Shown: piece after piece, positions 12,001 through 27,006 of the stretch
Layout of the letters: the number at the start of each line of letters is the position of its first letter
How positions within the stretch are numbered: the first letter of the stretch is position 1
NCBI RefSeq assembly: GCF_036785885.1
Contig: NC_092317.1
Location: 1,366,501-1,430,500 of the forward strand
Length of the DNA stretch: 64,000 nt
From: Coffea arabica
Lineage: Eukaryota; Streptophyta; Magnoliopsida; Gentianales; Rubiaceae
Direction: 5' to 3'
Notes under the pieces: generated by a model
Told to the model about the DNA's origin: nothing
The model's database searches: none
What the model saw: only the letters and a program-made list of their open reading frames with translations
Position numbers and translations under genes: made by a program

Positions 12001-13247
12001 GTTCGTCCGCCGCTCTCTCTCTCCCCTTCTTCTCCTTCTCAATGGTATTGGATATAGATTTCTTCCTTATCGGGTCTCGTTTACGGCCAATGGTTTTGTA
12101 GATCTACGTGTTTCTGTTGTTGTCTGCGCATCACAGAGTGTATTAGGAATGCTATTAAACCAATTATTGCGTTTTTCAGTTAGCTCTTTTGCCTGTTTAA
12201 TTTAAAGCAACTCTGAAAATTTTCCCATTCTATTTCTTTTTTGAATTTTTTTTTTTTTGGGCCAAGGGGAGGGGTGATTGGGACTTGGGTACCGTGGCGG
12301 CGGCGAACTTGTTGGTTTTTTCAAGCAGTTTGTGATTAATAAAGCAAAAATTTGGGTTTTGGAGTTGTCTGAAGGCGATATCTTTTTATAGAAGGGGTAA
12401 TTTGTTTAGCTTTTTTAGACTCCTTTTGGATTTGTTTCTTTTTCGTTTTTTATCGTAATGGGATGTGTTGGGGTCTTCATGCACACAATTCACCTTACGG
12501 GTTTCGTTCAGAATGCAATTCTTTTCTTCGTGAATATGTCAAAAGATAAAACTGTTAATAGATTAGAACAAGGCGGCTCGAGTTCAAATCATAAGTGTTT
12601 TTTCTTGATTTTCGTTTGACAACTTTACAGGGCACACAAGATATTGTTGTTTTTGCTTCTCCAAACGAAACACATCTAGCAAGTTTTTGTCTTTTACAAC
12701 AACCACATAGCATAGACACTTGCCACTAAAACACCCGCAATCCGTCCTTTTTAGTTCTCATCATAGCCTCTTAGATTCCTGGTCACTATCTTCATCAATT
12801 TTGCTTTCTACCTTATTAGTTCTTTTCATAGCCTAAATGGACTGTTATTTCCTTTGGATGGTTCTTGATTTTGGGGAGAAGGCAAAGGAGCTTCTTTTAG
12901 GTTGAGGACGTATATCCTCATCCATTGTTAGAAAGCGACCTGCCTCCTGGAATATCCCCAGATATAGAAACGGAAGTTTAATGCTTGTGCACCGTATTGT
13001 GTGGTTTGCAAGTTTGGCTCTTCTGTTACACATTCCACCACCTTCTTCATCTCTTTTGGGATTCAAAAGCCCCCAAAACAGAAAAAAGAGAATATTTTGA
13101 TTAAATAAAATGCTTCCCTTTTGCTTTGAGTTGAAGCATACTTCAATTAGTTTCTATGGACTGCCTGCTTATTTCTTTCCATCTAATGCACTAGCATTGC
13201 TCTTGGTTTACTGCCGTTGGTCTTATTATTTCATACGGACAAAGCAG
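12001..13247 (+). other. 5' leader intron of eIF4A
   Basis: The leader exon ends AATTTCAG before GTTCGTCC at 12001, and an acceptor (AAAGCAG) at 13247 lies 9 bases before the ATG. The intervening 1.25 kb is T-rich with no coding exon. Long first introns in the leader are known for plant eIF4A genes and can raise expression. The donor is inferred from sequence only. Confidence 0.6.
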
Positions 13248-13256
13248 GTAGCAATC

Positions 13257-15877
13257 ATGGCAGGTATGGCACCAGAAGGGTCACAATTTGATGCTCGTCA
13301 ATATGACACCAGAATGAAAGAGTTGTAAGTTTTTCTTGTATCTCAGGGACTGCCTCGATGAGTATTCTAGAGATGTTTTATCATCATGGGATGTTATAAT
13401 TTGATGGTATATGTAAACATATTACTCTTTTCTTGATGAATATTCGGTGCAGGCTGTCAGCTGATGGACAGGATTTCTTTACTTCATATGACGAGGTTCA
13501 TGATACTTTTGATGCTATGGGTCTACAGGAGAACCTTCTTAGGGGTATTTATGCTTATGGTATGTGTATACTGTCTTAAAGGAGTTCATCTATACCTGCT
13601 TGCTGGTTTTAGTTAGATTGAATTGTAAATTCTCTAAATTGTTTGAGCACATATGTCGATAGGACCAATAATTGGAGAAAAGAAAAGGTGTCTTGTGATA
13701 CCATGTCAGTTTGCTAGTGTTGGAGTCAATTTGGGGAACATTGAATGGAATATTCTCTTGCCAGTGGATTTTGTGATTATTGTTTACTTAGTTATTTTGC
13801 TTTTGTTCCCCCCAACCTCCTCTCCCCAAAATTTTGGATATCACTTTTTATGTTTTTGTCCCATAATTCTACATCTTACCTCTTATTTTTGTTTCTCTCT
13901 CTCACACATGTAAAGGATGTTTTGCTTGTTAAGTTGACAATGTTTTATCTTCCTTTTGAAGGTTTTGAAAAGCCCTCTGCAATCCAGCAAAGGGGTATTG
14001 TTCCATTCTGCAAGGGTCTTGATGTTATTCAACAAGCTCAATCTGGAACAGGGAAGACTGCTACTTTCTGTTCAGGAATTCTGCAGCAACTTGATTATGG
14101 TTTGGTCCAATGCCAAGCTCTAGTTCTGGCACCCACTCGGGAACTTGCACAACAGATTGAAAAGGTTATGCGAGCTCTTGGTGACTATCTAGGTGTGAAG
14201 GTTCATGCTTGTGTAGGTGGGACCAGTGTTCGTGAGGATCAGCGCATTCTTTTAGCTGGCGTTCATGTAGTTGTTGGCACCCCTGGTCGTGTTTTTGACA
14301 TGTTGCGAAGGCAGTCACTTCGATCAGATTCCATTAAAATGTTTGTGCTGGATGAAGCAGATGAAATGCTGTCACGTGGTTTCAAGGATCAGGTATATTG
14401 GTTCTTGTTTGTATTTGAGTCTGTCTCTAGTGTCTGCTGAACGTTTCTTCATGAAAGCTCTATGTTGATCTGTTTTATTGCTGGTGAGGCACTTGTGATG
14501 TTTGCGTAGTAATGTGTTCAAGGTTCATTGTTCACAAAATATCTACTCATCCAATGTTGAAGGATGATATTGTATCTCTATAATGACGCAATGCTCTGCA
14601 GTCCAAATGTATTATATTTGAACTAAATATCTTGTAACTTGAAATATGATTATTCACTTGTCACCCTTCTTCATAGGAGTTGTGGTGTTCCTTCTCTGGT
14701 GGGGTAACTTTGAATAGGACTGCTAGTGGGAGTTGAATTCATGAGATTACTGTGCCTCTGTAAGGTTGATGGTTTCCTGAGAGATATAATATTGTGGCAT
14801 TGATGCTACTTCTTCTGTCTTTGCTGTATCATCTGTACCGAGCTATGATTTTCTAAGTTCTGTGTGTTTTGAGCTTTTCTTTTGTGCCTATCACCAACCA
14901 ATTTTTGATAATTCCTAAAATTAGCAAGTTGTTCAAAATCTTGGAATGTATTGTAATCTTTGTTGTATCATCTCTACTGAAGTGGTGAATTTATTGTCAG
15001 CGTAGCAGTGGCATTAAAATTCTTGACCTGGTTTTGTATGTTTAGTTCTTTTGTCAATTGGTTGCGCTTTCTGCTCTTTGTGGAAGATGTTATACTGTCT
15101 ATTTGATGAAGCAGAGTCAGTTTTTTTTTTTCCAATATTGTAAACTTGAAGAGTGACGCTTGGTTTTTGCTTGAACATTTTCTTGAGGTTTTGAGAATTT
15201 TTTGGATACTGAGGACTTGATTTTGTCTTTATTGCCAGATATATGACATTTTTCAGCTTCTACCTGCCAAAGTTCAAGTAGGAGTTTTCTCCGCTACCAT
15301 GCCACCTGAAGCCCTTGAAATCACTAGAAAGTTTATGAATAAGCCAGTCAGGATTTTGGTTAAGCGTGATGAATTAACTCTTGAGGGAATTAAACAGTTT
15401 TATGTGAATGTTGAAAAGGAAGAGTGGAAGCTTGAAACTTTATGTGATCTCTATGAGACTCTAGCCATCACCCAGAGTGTGATTTTCGTGAATACTCGAC
15501 GCAAAGTTGACTGGCTTACTGACCAAATGAGAGGCCGTGACCACACAGTCTCAGCTACGCATGGAGACATGGATCAGAATACCCGGGATATAATAATGCG
15601 CGAATTTCGCTCTGGTTCTTCTCGTATTCTCATCACCACTGATCTCTTGGCTCGTGGCATTGATGTCCAGCAAGTATCTCTCGTCATAAATTATGATCTT
15701 CCAACTCAGCCGGAGAACTATCTTCATCGCATAGGAAGAAGTGGACGGTTTGGAAGAAAAGGAGTTGCTATAAATTTCGTGACAAGGGAAGATGAGAAAA
15801 TGTTGTTTGATATTCAGAAGTTCTACAATGTGGTTGTTGAAGAACTTCCACAAAATGTTGCTGATCTCCTTGGATGA
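13257..15877 (+). CDS. eIF4A: Eukaryotic initiation factor 4A (DEAD-box RNA helicase)
   Basis: ATP-dependent RNA helicase of the eIF4F complex, which unwinds mRNA leaders for ribosome scanning in the cytosol. Exons 13257-13324, 13453-13559, 13962-14392 and 15239-15877 sum to 1245 bases, giving 414 residues, the family's usual length. Seen motifs in order: N-terminus [19 protein letters not shown] motif [12 protein letters not shown]; Walker [28 protein letters not shown]; then [14 protein letters not shown]-terminus ending in ADLLG. The [10 protein letters not shown] start and the overall match fit cytosolic eIF4A rather than the exon-junction paralogue eIF4A-III. The third intron is the longest (846 bases). 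The start codon follows the leader-intron acceptor closely and has a good context (ATCATGG). Confidence 0.97.
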
Positions 15878-17436
15878 GGTTGATTTTGGCTTTTCTTAAA
15901 TTGAGGTGGTTACTTAATTCTTCTTTTACCCGCCCAAAAATATGTATTATACATAAAACTTTCATTTCTTCCTTCTATTGGCTTTTCCGCTTGTTCGTTC
16001 ATTCATTAGATAGAGTCTTACAATCAATAATGGTTCTTGATTTTGCAGCATGGTGGACGCGTCTGTCAAGTGTCAACTTAGCGGTTCAGCCTGGCGGACG
16101 TATGCCACTCCAAATTTTGTTGCTTGTAGGGATTGATTCTGAATTGGCATTCTTTTGACACACCAAATTTTGTCTAATACTACTAGCATTTATTTTTGTA
16201 GCTTGTTTACTCTTCGGTTCGGAGGCATTTTTTGATATCATTATAGAGTGGTAATTTTATGATTTACTACTAGTTATGCTTTGCTCCATTCCATCTTGGC
16301 CTGCCTTTTGTTTTTCCATAGTTAATTGAAAAGAAGGAAAGAAAGAAGAGAGAATTTGAGGCACCAGATTTCGACCTCTCTCTATGACATTGGTTTGGTC
16401 TGTCATTTGACCTTCAAGTGTGTGTTGAATCTTGCAGAGTCGTCATATAAATTATAAATGTATGTAGCGGACAAAGGGGTGTAACACACGAATTTTCCAA
16501 TTCGGGTTGCCAAAAAAAAAAAAAGAAGAAGAAAACGTTTGCTTCGATTATGACAACCCTTTAAACAAAGGCTCAAGTTCTTTTTGCCTTTTGACTCTCT
16601 GTATCCCTTAACGAAACAACTGCTTTGAATAATCCGTGCCGGATTAGCTGGTTCAATGGCTCTGACCGTTGCACTGCATGGTTCATTTCTATCGCAAGTT
16701 TTTCAGTTTATGCAATCAAGTTCAGTTTCCGGTAATTACCATTGCTCCGGCTAGTTGGACAGCTGATACACCACACCGATTATTCATTCACTTTATCATA
16801 CCCATAACACTCTCTCTCTACATTGCTTACAATAATACACTAAGTCATAATAAGCACATTCTCTCTCTCCCTAGTTATATACTACTTGCTAGCAGTACAA
16901 TAGTACTTTTCACTACACCGGTGGTAATTCAATACTTAAATTGCAGTAATTTTTCATCAACAAAACTTTTCTCCGAGCCTTAAATGGGATCTCAACATGA
17001 ATTTTGAGTGCATTTATGTCAATTACACTAACAGTAGCGCTGGGATCATATTAAAAGATTAGCCATAATGTTGGGAGACAAATGTCCGCAGTTTGGGGCA
17101 GGAAAGAGTGCTGGATTAGTTTTAACTTATCTTTGGCCTTCGTTCCCAAGAAGTTTAATAGGAGGAGTATATGTTATCAAGACAAATGTTTCCTATGCTG
17201 TCTCAGCATCCAAAGTGACAAATTTGGACTCAATGGTAATGGCTGGGCTGCGGCAATGGCACAACTGTTGCAGGTTGAAACTTTTAATGGTGCGTTGCCG
17301 CCGGGAGCGGGGGCGGCTTGAGAGATTCAACCCATGGATGCGTGGCAGATTAGGTCTGTTTGACCAGTCATCATGTTACGAGGCATCGCTACAACATGCA
17401 ATGTTAATTATTATTACGACAATCGAAGAAATAAAA
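15878..17436. other. Intergenic: eIF4A 3' UTR and unassigned sequence
   Basis: The first few hundred bases are the probable eIF4A 3' UTR. The rest, to the Stowaway element, has short open frames without recognisable domains or codon structure. I see no gene in it. Confidence 0.5.
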
Positions 17437-17438
17437 TA

Positions 17439-17767
17439 CTCCCTCCGTCCCACTTTGACAGTCCTGTTTTCCTTTTTCGTATATCTCACATTGTAGTCCA
17501 CTTTCCAATTGAAGAATGTAATTATATTTTAATTTTTTTAAAATACACTTATTCAATGTAAGTTGTTGTTACTATAAATCTATCCATTTAATGAGAGTTG
17601 ATTCTTTTTTTACCATCAATTTAAGTTCTCATAAAGTTGTACTCTAATTAATGTGAGGGCATTTTAGAAAAATAACTACCTAAATTTATCGTTCCAACAA
17701 AATTAACTACTTTTTCTTAAACTGTGTGAAAAAAAAAATCAGGACTATCAAAGTGGAACGGAGGAAG
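17439..17767. mobile_element. Stowaway-type MITE (Tc1/mariner)
   Basis: The left end CTCCCTCCGTCCCACTTTGA is inverted at the right end (TCAAAGTGGAACGGAGGAAG), flanked by TA on both sides (17437-17438 and 17768-17769). This TIR and the TA duplication are the Stowaway hallmarks. 329 bp, non-coding. It lies upstream of the DUF3511 gene. Confidence 0.93.
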
Positions 17768-17797
17768 TAGTAGCAGTAGTGCTAACAAGAAAGTGTC

Positions 17798-17953
17798 CCA
17801 CATTTTACAGTAAACTGCCATCAAGAAAAGTCATCATCTACAAGCACTCCATTAATGATTAAAGGATTTTCATTACCACATTTTACAGTAAACTGCCATC
17901 AAGAAAAGTCATCATCTACAAGCACTCCATTAATGATTAAAGGATTTTCATTA
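17798..17953. repeat. Perfect 78-bp tandem duplication
   Basis: Two back-to-back 78-bp copies starting CCACATTTTACAGTAAACTG, identical as read. They lie between the Stowaway element and the DUF3511 gene, within 300 bases of its start codon. Confidence 0.95.
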
Positions 17954-18223
17954 GTACTAGTAGTAGTATATCGCATTAAAGAATTGAAAAATGAAAAAAA
18001 TAAAAAATTAAAGCATCAGACAATGAAACCATCCATCCCCCATTTTTTGAGTTGTTTCCATTTACTTGCTCACTAGACAAGAGCCACGCCATTGAATTCA
18101 ACCACTTGAAGAAAAATCATCAAATCCTCAATCCTCGTAGCTTTCCCCACCTGTATCTTCTCATCCTCTCTCTTCTCTCTCTTCTTTTTGCTGGTTGATC
18201 TTTACTGATTTGAATTAATCTTG

Positions 18224-18616
18224 ATGGAGAAATATACTAGATCTAAATCAACAAGGGAAGGAAGGATGCAGCATGGAGAAGATGGCTACTATGGAGACGG
18301 GGCAGCATCAGCAGTAGCAGGCCCTCTTAGCATGCATGAACTCAGGAGCTATAGCACTTCTTATACATCCTATATCCAGCCTCCTCCTCCTCCTCAGCCC
18401 CCAGCCTACGCGCAGGATTTAACTAAGGACGGGAAGATGAAGAAAAGCAAGAGCAGGGTTGCTTCCAGTTCAAAAAGTTGGAGCTTTAGTGATCCCGAGT
18501 TGCAGAGGAAGAAGAGAGTTGTCAGCTATAAGGCCTATGCTGTTGAAGGCAAAATGAAGGGTTCTTTCAGGAAAAGTTTCAGATGGATCAAGGATGTTGT
18601 TCATGGATTGTGGTGA
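18224..18616 (+). CDS. DUF3511 domain protein
   Basis: Single-exon gene, 130 residues. The C-terminal half carries the plant-specific DUF3511 signature: KSWSFSDPELQRKKRVVSYK, then VEGKMKGSFRKSFRWIKD. The N-terminal half is low-complexity, with a YTSYIQPPPPPQPP stretch and a Lys/Ser-rich patch (KMKKSKSRVASSSKS). It is very basic and has no signal peptide or membrane segment. The function of the family is not known to me. The start follows a pyrimidine-rich leader (CTCTCTTCTCTCTCTTC) and is the first ATG in frame after a stop. The length is normal for the family, many members of which are intronless. Confidence 0.88.
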   Translation: MEKYTRSKSTREGRMQHGEDGYYGDGAASAVAGPLSMHELRSYSTSYTSYIQPPPPPQPPAYAQDLTKDGKMKKSKSRVASSSKSWSFSDPELQRKKRVVSYKAYAVEGKMKGSFRKSFRWIKDVVHGLW

Positions 18617-19582
18617 TTCATTCATTTATCTTGGCATTGATTTTGTCTGTTTTATCACCCCAAGGAAGAACCGCAATGAAAAAAAAAAAAGCAAAAAAGA
18701 GATTGTTTTGATCTTGTTTCCAATCATCTTTTTAATTCTTAATTATCTTTTGTTTTTTTTCATTATTGTCGTATAGTAATGTCTTAGCATCTGGAAGGAA
18801 AAGAACGAGGAAAAAAAAGATGTCGTTACATAATGGGTCTTGTCCTGTGAAGTTGTCCCCATGGGCCATGACCGAGTCTCCTCTCCTTCATAAACATGAA
18901 TACATTTACTTACTTGAGAATTATATACCATCCTATAAATATTACTGTCTCATCTTACGTTTCTCTTGGGCAAAGCTATTGGATTGTCTTCTTCCTTCTA
19001 TTCTATTTAATTTTTTTTCAAGGTGTGGAAGAATGGAATCATCTGTGGTTTCCTTCTATATATATATATATATACTTGGTTCCACCATCTGGGATTACGA
19101 AAATGGTTCTAGATTATTGCTGCTTTTCATTTTTCCAAAGCCATCCACCATATGAACAAATCAGGAGTAATACAAGAAAAGGTAAAGAAAGAGAGCTGTT
19201 GGCCTGTTAATTTTGGTGTGTTGATGAAGATAAGGTTGAGGCATTTTCTGCTTGTACCATTGCACATAAAAGAAAGTAGTATTAGTAGTAACATCCAATG
19301 CACTTGGTACAAAACCGCTAAAAGCCTCTCTATCTCAAAAGTTTCTGTGCTATTCATCACGCGTGTCCTGACTACTGGCTCTGTGTTGATGATGATTGCA
19401 AAATGTCAGCCGATTTTGTACATTTTTCTGCTGTTTATTTGTAAATTGCAAGATGGAATTGTTTCTTCTAGACTCTGTGGATTCCAGCTAGCTCCTCCTG
19501 CTGTGATTAGTCTGCTCATCCGACCAACTAGCACGCGTCGTCAATAGGAATAGGGTCGGTTAGTGACATTAGGCTAGACGCC

Positions 19583-19742
19583 TTGTTTGGATAGAGTATT
19601 ATTTGAAATAATTACTGTAGCACTTTTTATGATTTGATGTATGTGAGATAAAAAAGTGATTGAAAATATAAAAAGATGGGTTGGAAAATGTGTTTATGAT
19701 TCAAGCGAAATAATATTTGGAATAATTTCACTATCCAAACAC
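19583..19742. mobile_element. Short 'TGTTTGGAT' MITE, copy A
   Basis: Starts TTGTTTGGATAGAGTATTAT, ends CACTATCCAAACA. Inside is the family core ACTGTAGCACTTTTTATGAT followed by TGTGAGATAAAAAAGTGATTG. Non-coding. Same family as the copies at 20226, 37402, 46141 and 54324. Confidence 0.75.
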
Positions 19743-19921
19743 TTGGCTTCAGCTTCTAGTTTTGGGTGAAGAAAAGACAGAATAATGCTCAGTTCTCACA
19801 TAATTTGAGTGTTGTCTTGTTCAAACCTGTTTGTGTAATTCTTACAACGTAATTTATCAGTGATATGTAAACTCGTACACTTTTGATTTTTGGAAACTAG
19901 CCAGCATCGACAGAACTCAGA

Positions 19922-19949
19922 AGTAGTAGTAGTAGTAGTAGTAGTAGTT
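19922..19949. repeat. (AGT)n microsatellite
   Basis: About nine AGT triplets in intergenic sequence. Confidence 0.9.
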
Positions 19950-20225
19950 ATTCTTACGCTTATTTATTATAGTATCATAACAATAATATCATCATCGCAT
20001 TATTATTATTATTAGTGTTATCTTGAGTTGTTATTTCTGTAGCATTAAGCAATGCAGTGTGCTGTAAATTAAATGTCCACTTGATTTCTGTTGGAAAAAC
20101 TGCATTGCTTTCTTCACCAAGCCGGCCTACTAATGCATGTCGTTGACTTTGAGAGTGCCGGTCAATTGAGTGCATTTACCAGTCGTTACTACCTACCCTA
20201 TTACTAGCAATTAGGAGTCAGTGAG

Positions 20226-20465
20226 TTTGTTTGGATAAGAGTTTATTTGGATGATTTATTTGAGATATTTACTGTAGCACTTTTTGTGATGTGATGTGTG
20301 TGAGATAAAAAGGTGATTGAGAAGATAAAAAGGTGATTGGGATTTGTGAGGCAAAAATTTTTTTTTGTAAAAAAATTACTGTAACGATTTGATATATGTG
20401 ATATAAAAAGGTGATTAAAAAATATATTCACAAAAAATATAGCAATTTTTGTTTGAAAAATTGCC
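20226..20465. mobile_element. Short 'TGTTTGGAT' MITE, copy B (degraded, partly duplicated)
   Basis: GTTTGTTTGGATAAGAG, then ACTGTAGCACTTTTTGTGAT and GAGATAAAAAGGTGATTG. The AAAAAGGTGATT phrase appears three times, so the inside seems partly duplicated. The right end has decayed. Confidence 0.5.
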
Positions 20466-21356
20466 GTCCACTGGGTCGTAATGCAAGTATCTCCATGATC
20501 AGCAATCCGGGGCACGGCTTTCTTTCATTTGTTTACTCACTGAAATAGTAATGGAGATTCTAAACGTTATAAAAATGGAAAACAGGCAAAGATCTCCCAG
20601 TCACCTTATCAATGTCAGTAGTATAAGTTCAGTTGGGGTTTCGAGATAATAATCCAGCAGGCCGCACAAACGCTTCCTTCTGGAGTTGAAAAGAAAACGT
20701 CACCCCTGCATTTTACCAGTCAATATCAACTTCCAAGTTCCAAACACAAAGGAAGAAATTTGGAGCCATTCTAGTCATCGAGGGAATGGTCATTTTGATT
20801 GTTAAGAGCACGGGATTTTGTGCTCAGACCCACCCCTCGGGGACATCCTATGTATAAAATAAGATACAATAATAATATGATTGGCACACGCACGCTTGAA
20901 GATCAACCTTTTGCAAATGTATTAGTAGTAGATTAAGCTACGTGCTGCAACCTTCAAATGTACCAAATTGAGCTCAACCAAACCAATACATACCTCTTAG
21001 TCACCATTGTACATAATACATAGGCCACAGTTCTGCTCAAGGTGGTCGACATAAACCTTAATGTAGGAGACTGACATATATATATATATAGGTGGGAAAC
21101 AAGAAAAATGTGAACGCTAAACGCCAAGAACCACTCGAACGCGCATTGACAGAAGGTAGCGGAAAAATGCATCTAAACTTTCATTGACAACCCCTGTCGT
21201 TCCCTCCTCATTTCAAGTTCAAATTACGCTCCCAATTTCTACCCCGTTCACCCTCAGCTAGGTGGATGGATAACAGGCCTCCAACATTACCCCGAAGAAC
21301 CACAGGCTTGCTCATTATACCAAGATTTGCAGTAAGAAATGAATCACACGCAGTAG

Positions 21357-25518
<4,162 letters not shown>

Positions 25519-27006
25519 TCCAGTTCGGCTGGAATATTCAACAATCCAACGCAAACCCTAACTTAATAATTTTATCTCTTAAAGAATCAACAAAATTAAA
25601 TTAAATTGAAACAAAATCCTAGCATATGAACGCTTGTTATGTAGACGAAATGCGTTGTAAAAACGACTCGAGGATATAAAAGAACCGAAAAATATACATA
25701 TATCAACGTAGTGAAAGTCTTTTTTTAAAAAAAAAAATTTTCCCCTTCCTAAAGTAGCTTAAGAAAAATGAGAAAAACCTAGCAACTCGCCTAATTCTGC
25801 ATTAATTGAAAAAACTGGCAAAGGTAAATTGGGGGTGGTTTTGGTTTTTTTTTTTTTCTTTTTTTTTTTTGTTGGTGGGGTTTTTGGGGAGGAGGTGGTG
25901 TGGATGGGAAGTTCTCAGGGGGCAGGAGGGGATGGTATCAAATCATGGCTTCTCCGTGGGAGCTTTGATCCAATCGAAGCACTAGCGGTTTTTACACTTA
26001 TTAATTGCTTTTTATTTATTCATTCATTTACCCAGTTTTACCGTACGTTTTTCTACTGCGACTACAACTCTTTTGGCTGCAGTAACCTCTTTTTTTCCTT
26101 CTTTTTTTTTGGAACCCCAGAGAGGGGAAGGGGTGGTGGGGGGTAAATGTGGGGGGTAAACGGGGGATTCTTCTTCTTACGTCGTTTTAGAAATCTTCTG
26201 ACAAGACGACATTGTACGAGTTCGTTTTCGGCGCGGACAACCCTTTTGCAGTTTTGTTTTCGTAGCTGTCTGTCCGATATCTTTGCAGTCAATGTGACGT
26301 CATAGATATGTATGTAAAAGTGTATGGATTGCTGTTTTCTGTCGAAAAATTACATCATTTTTCGTAATCACATTTCCTTACTAGCTTTTTTTTTTTTCAT
26401 GTACATCAAATCGTTATAATAATTTTTTTCATAAAAAATGACAGAAAATGCAATCTAAACGGGCCAACTTTCGGTTTTGAATTCTAAGGCAAGACAGACC
26501 ACAGCCGACGGGTCGTTGGAGCAGCACTCTTGTCCTTTCAAATTGACGCTCTGTTATAAAGAAGAGAGAGAGGTGAAATTGTTTAACAAATAATTAAAGA
26601 ATTTTTCCTAATGGGTGTCTAACTCTAATAATCACCCCGAATTTTACCCCACATTGACAATTACTCCAACTCTCTCTTGTATTTATACACTTTTTTTTTT
26701 CAGCGGCAGTAAGGAGGAGGAGGAGGGCAAAAATATGCATTGGCTATATTTCAAAAGCTTGCAATAGACAGCTTAATATTGAATCAATACATACAACAGC
26801 CAAAAAGCTTTGACGTAATGAATGAACCTCTCTCGCTCGCTATGTACTATGCTAGTATACTAGGCCAAAAAAATGTTAAGAATGAGCCGTAGAAGGGACC
26901 ATATATCAAAAACTGAAGATGGCCTAAAAAGGAAAAGAAAAAAAAAATATGCTATACTAGAAGCCAAAACAGGAAGAAAAAAGAGTTTAAAAAAAAAAAT
27001 TCACAA
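25519..27006. other. Intergenic: CKL promoter side and ALA 3' side
   Basis: The left part should carry the CKL leader and promoter: long T runs near 25850 and a G-rich stretch near 26110-26160. A MITE-like element sits at 26322-26460. The right end is the probable 3' UTR of the flippase gene. No coding exon was recognised. Confidence 0.5.
26322..26460. mobile_element. Short MITE, sister of the copy at 44499
   Basis: Left end GTATGGATTGCTGTTTTCTG, right end AGAAAATGCAATCTAAAC. The middle (TCACATTTCCTTACTAGC; CATGTACATCAAATCGTTAT) matches the 44499-44637 element in order and spacing. Non-coding. Confidence 0.7.

Larger units (their letters stand above)
18617..21356. other. Intergenic with MITEs and microsatellites
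   Basis: The probable 3' UTR of the DUF3511 gene is followed by AT-rich sequence, a TA microsatellite (about 19060), two short MITEs (19583-19742, 20226-20465) and an AGT microsatellite. The 3' UTR of the kinase gene lies at the right end. No coding exon was recognised. Confidence 0.5.

Noticed and set aside
13653-13913. Open frame in the second coding intron of eIF4A
   Set aside because: It is bounded by good splice sites of conserved exons and has no homology-like wording.
17068-17496. A 142-codon frame upstream of DUF3511
   Set aside because: It runs into the Stowaway TIR (CTCCCTCCGTCCC), so its end is transposon, and the rest has no domain or splice support.
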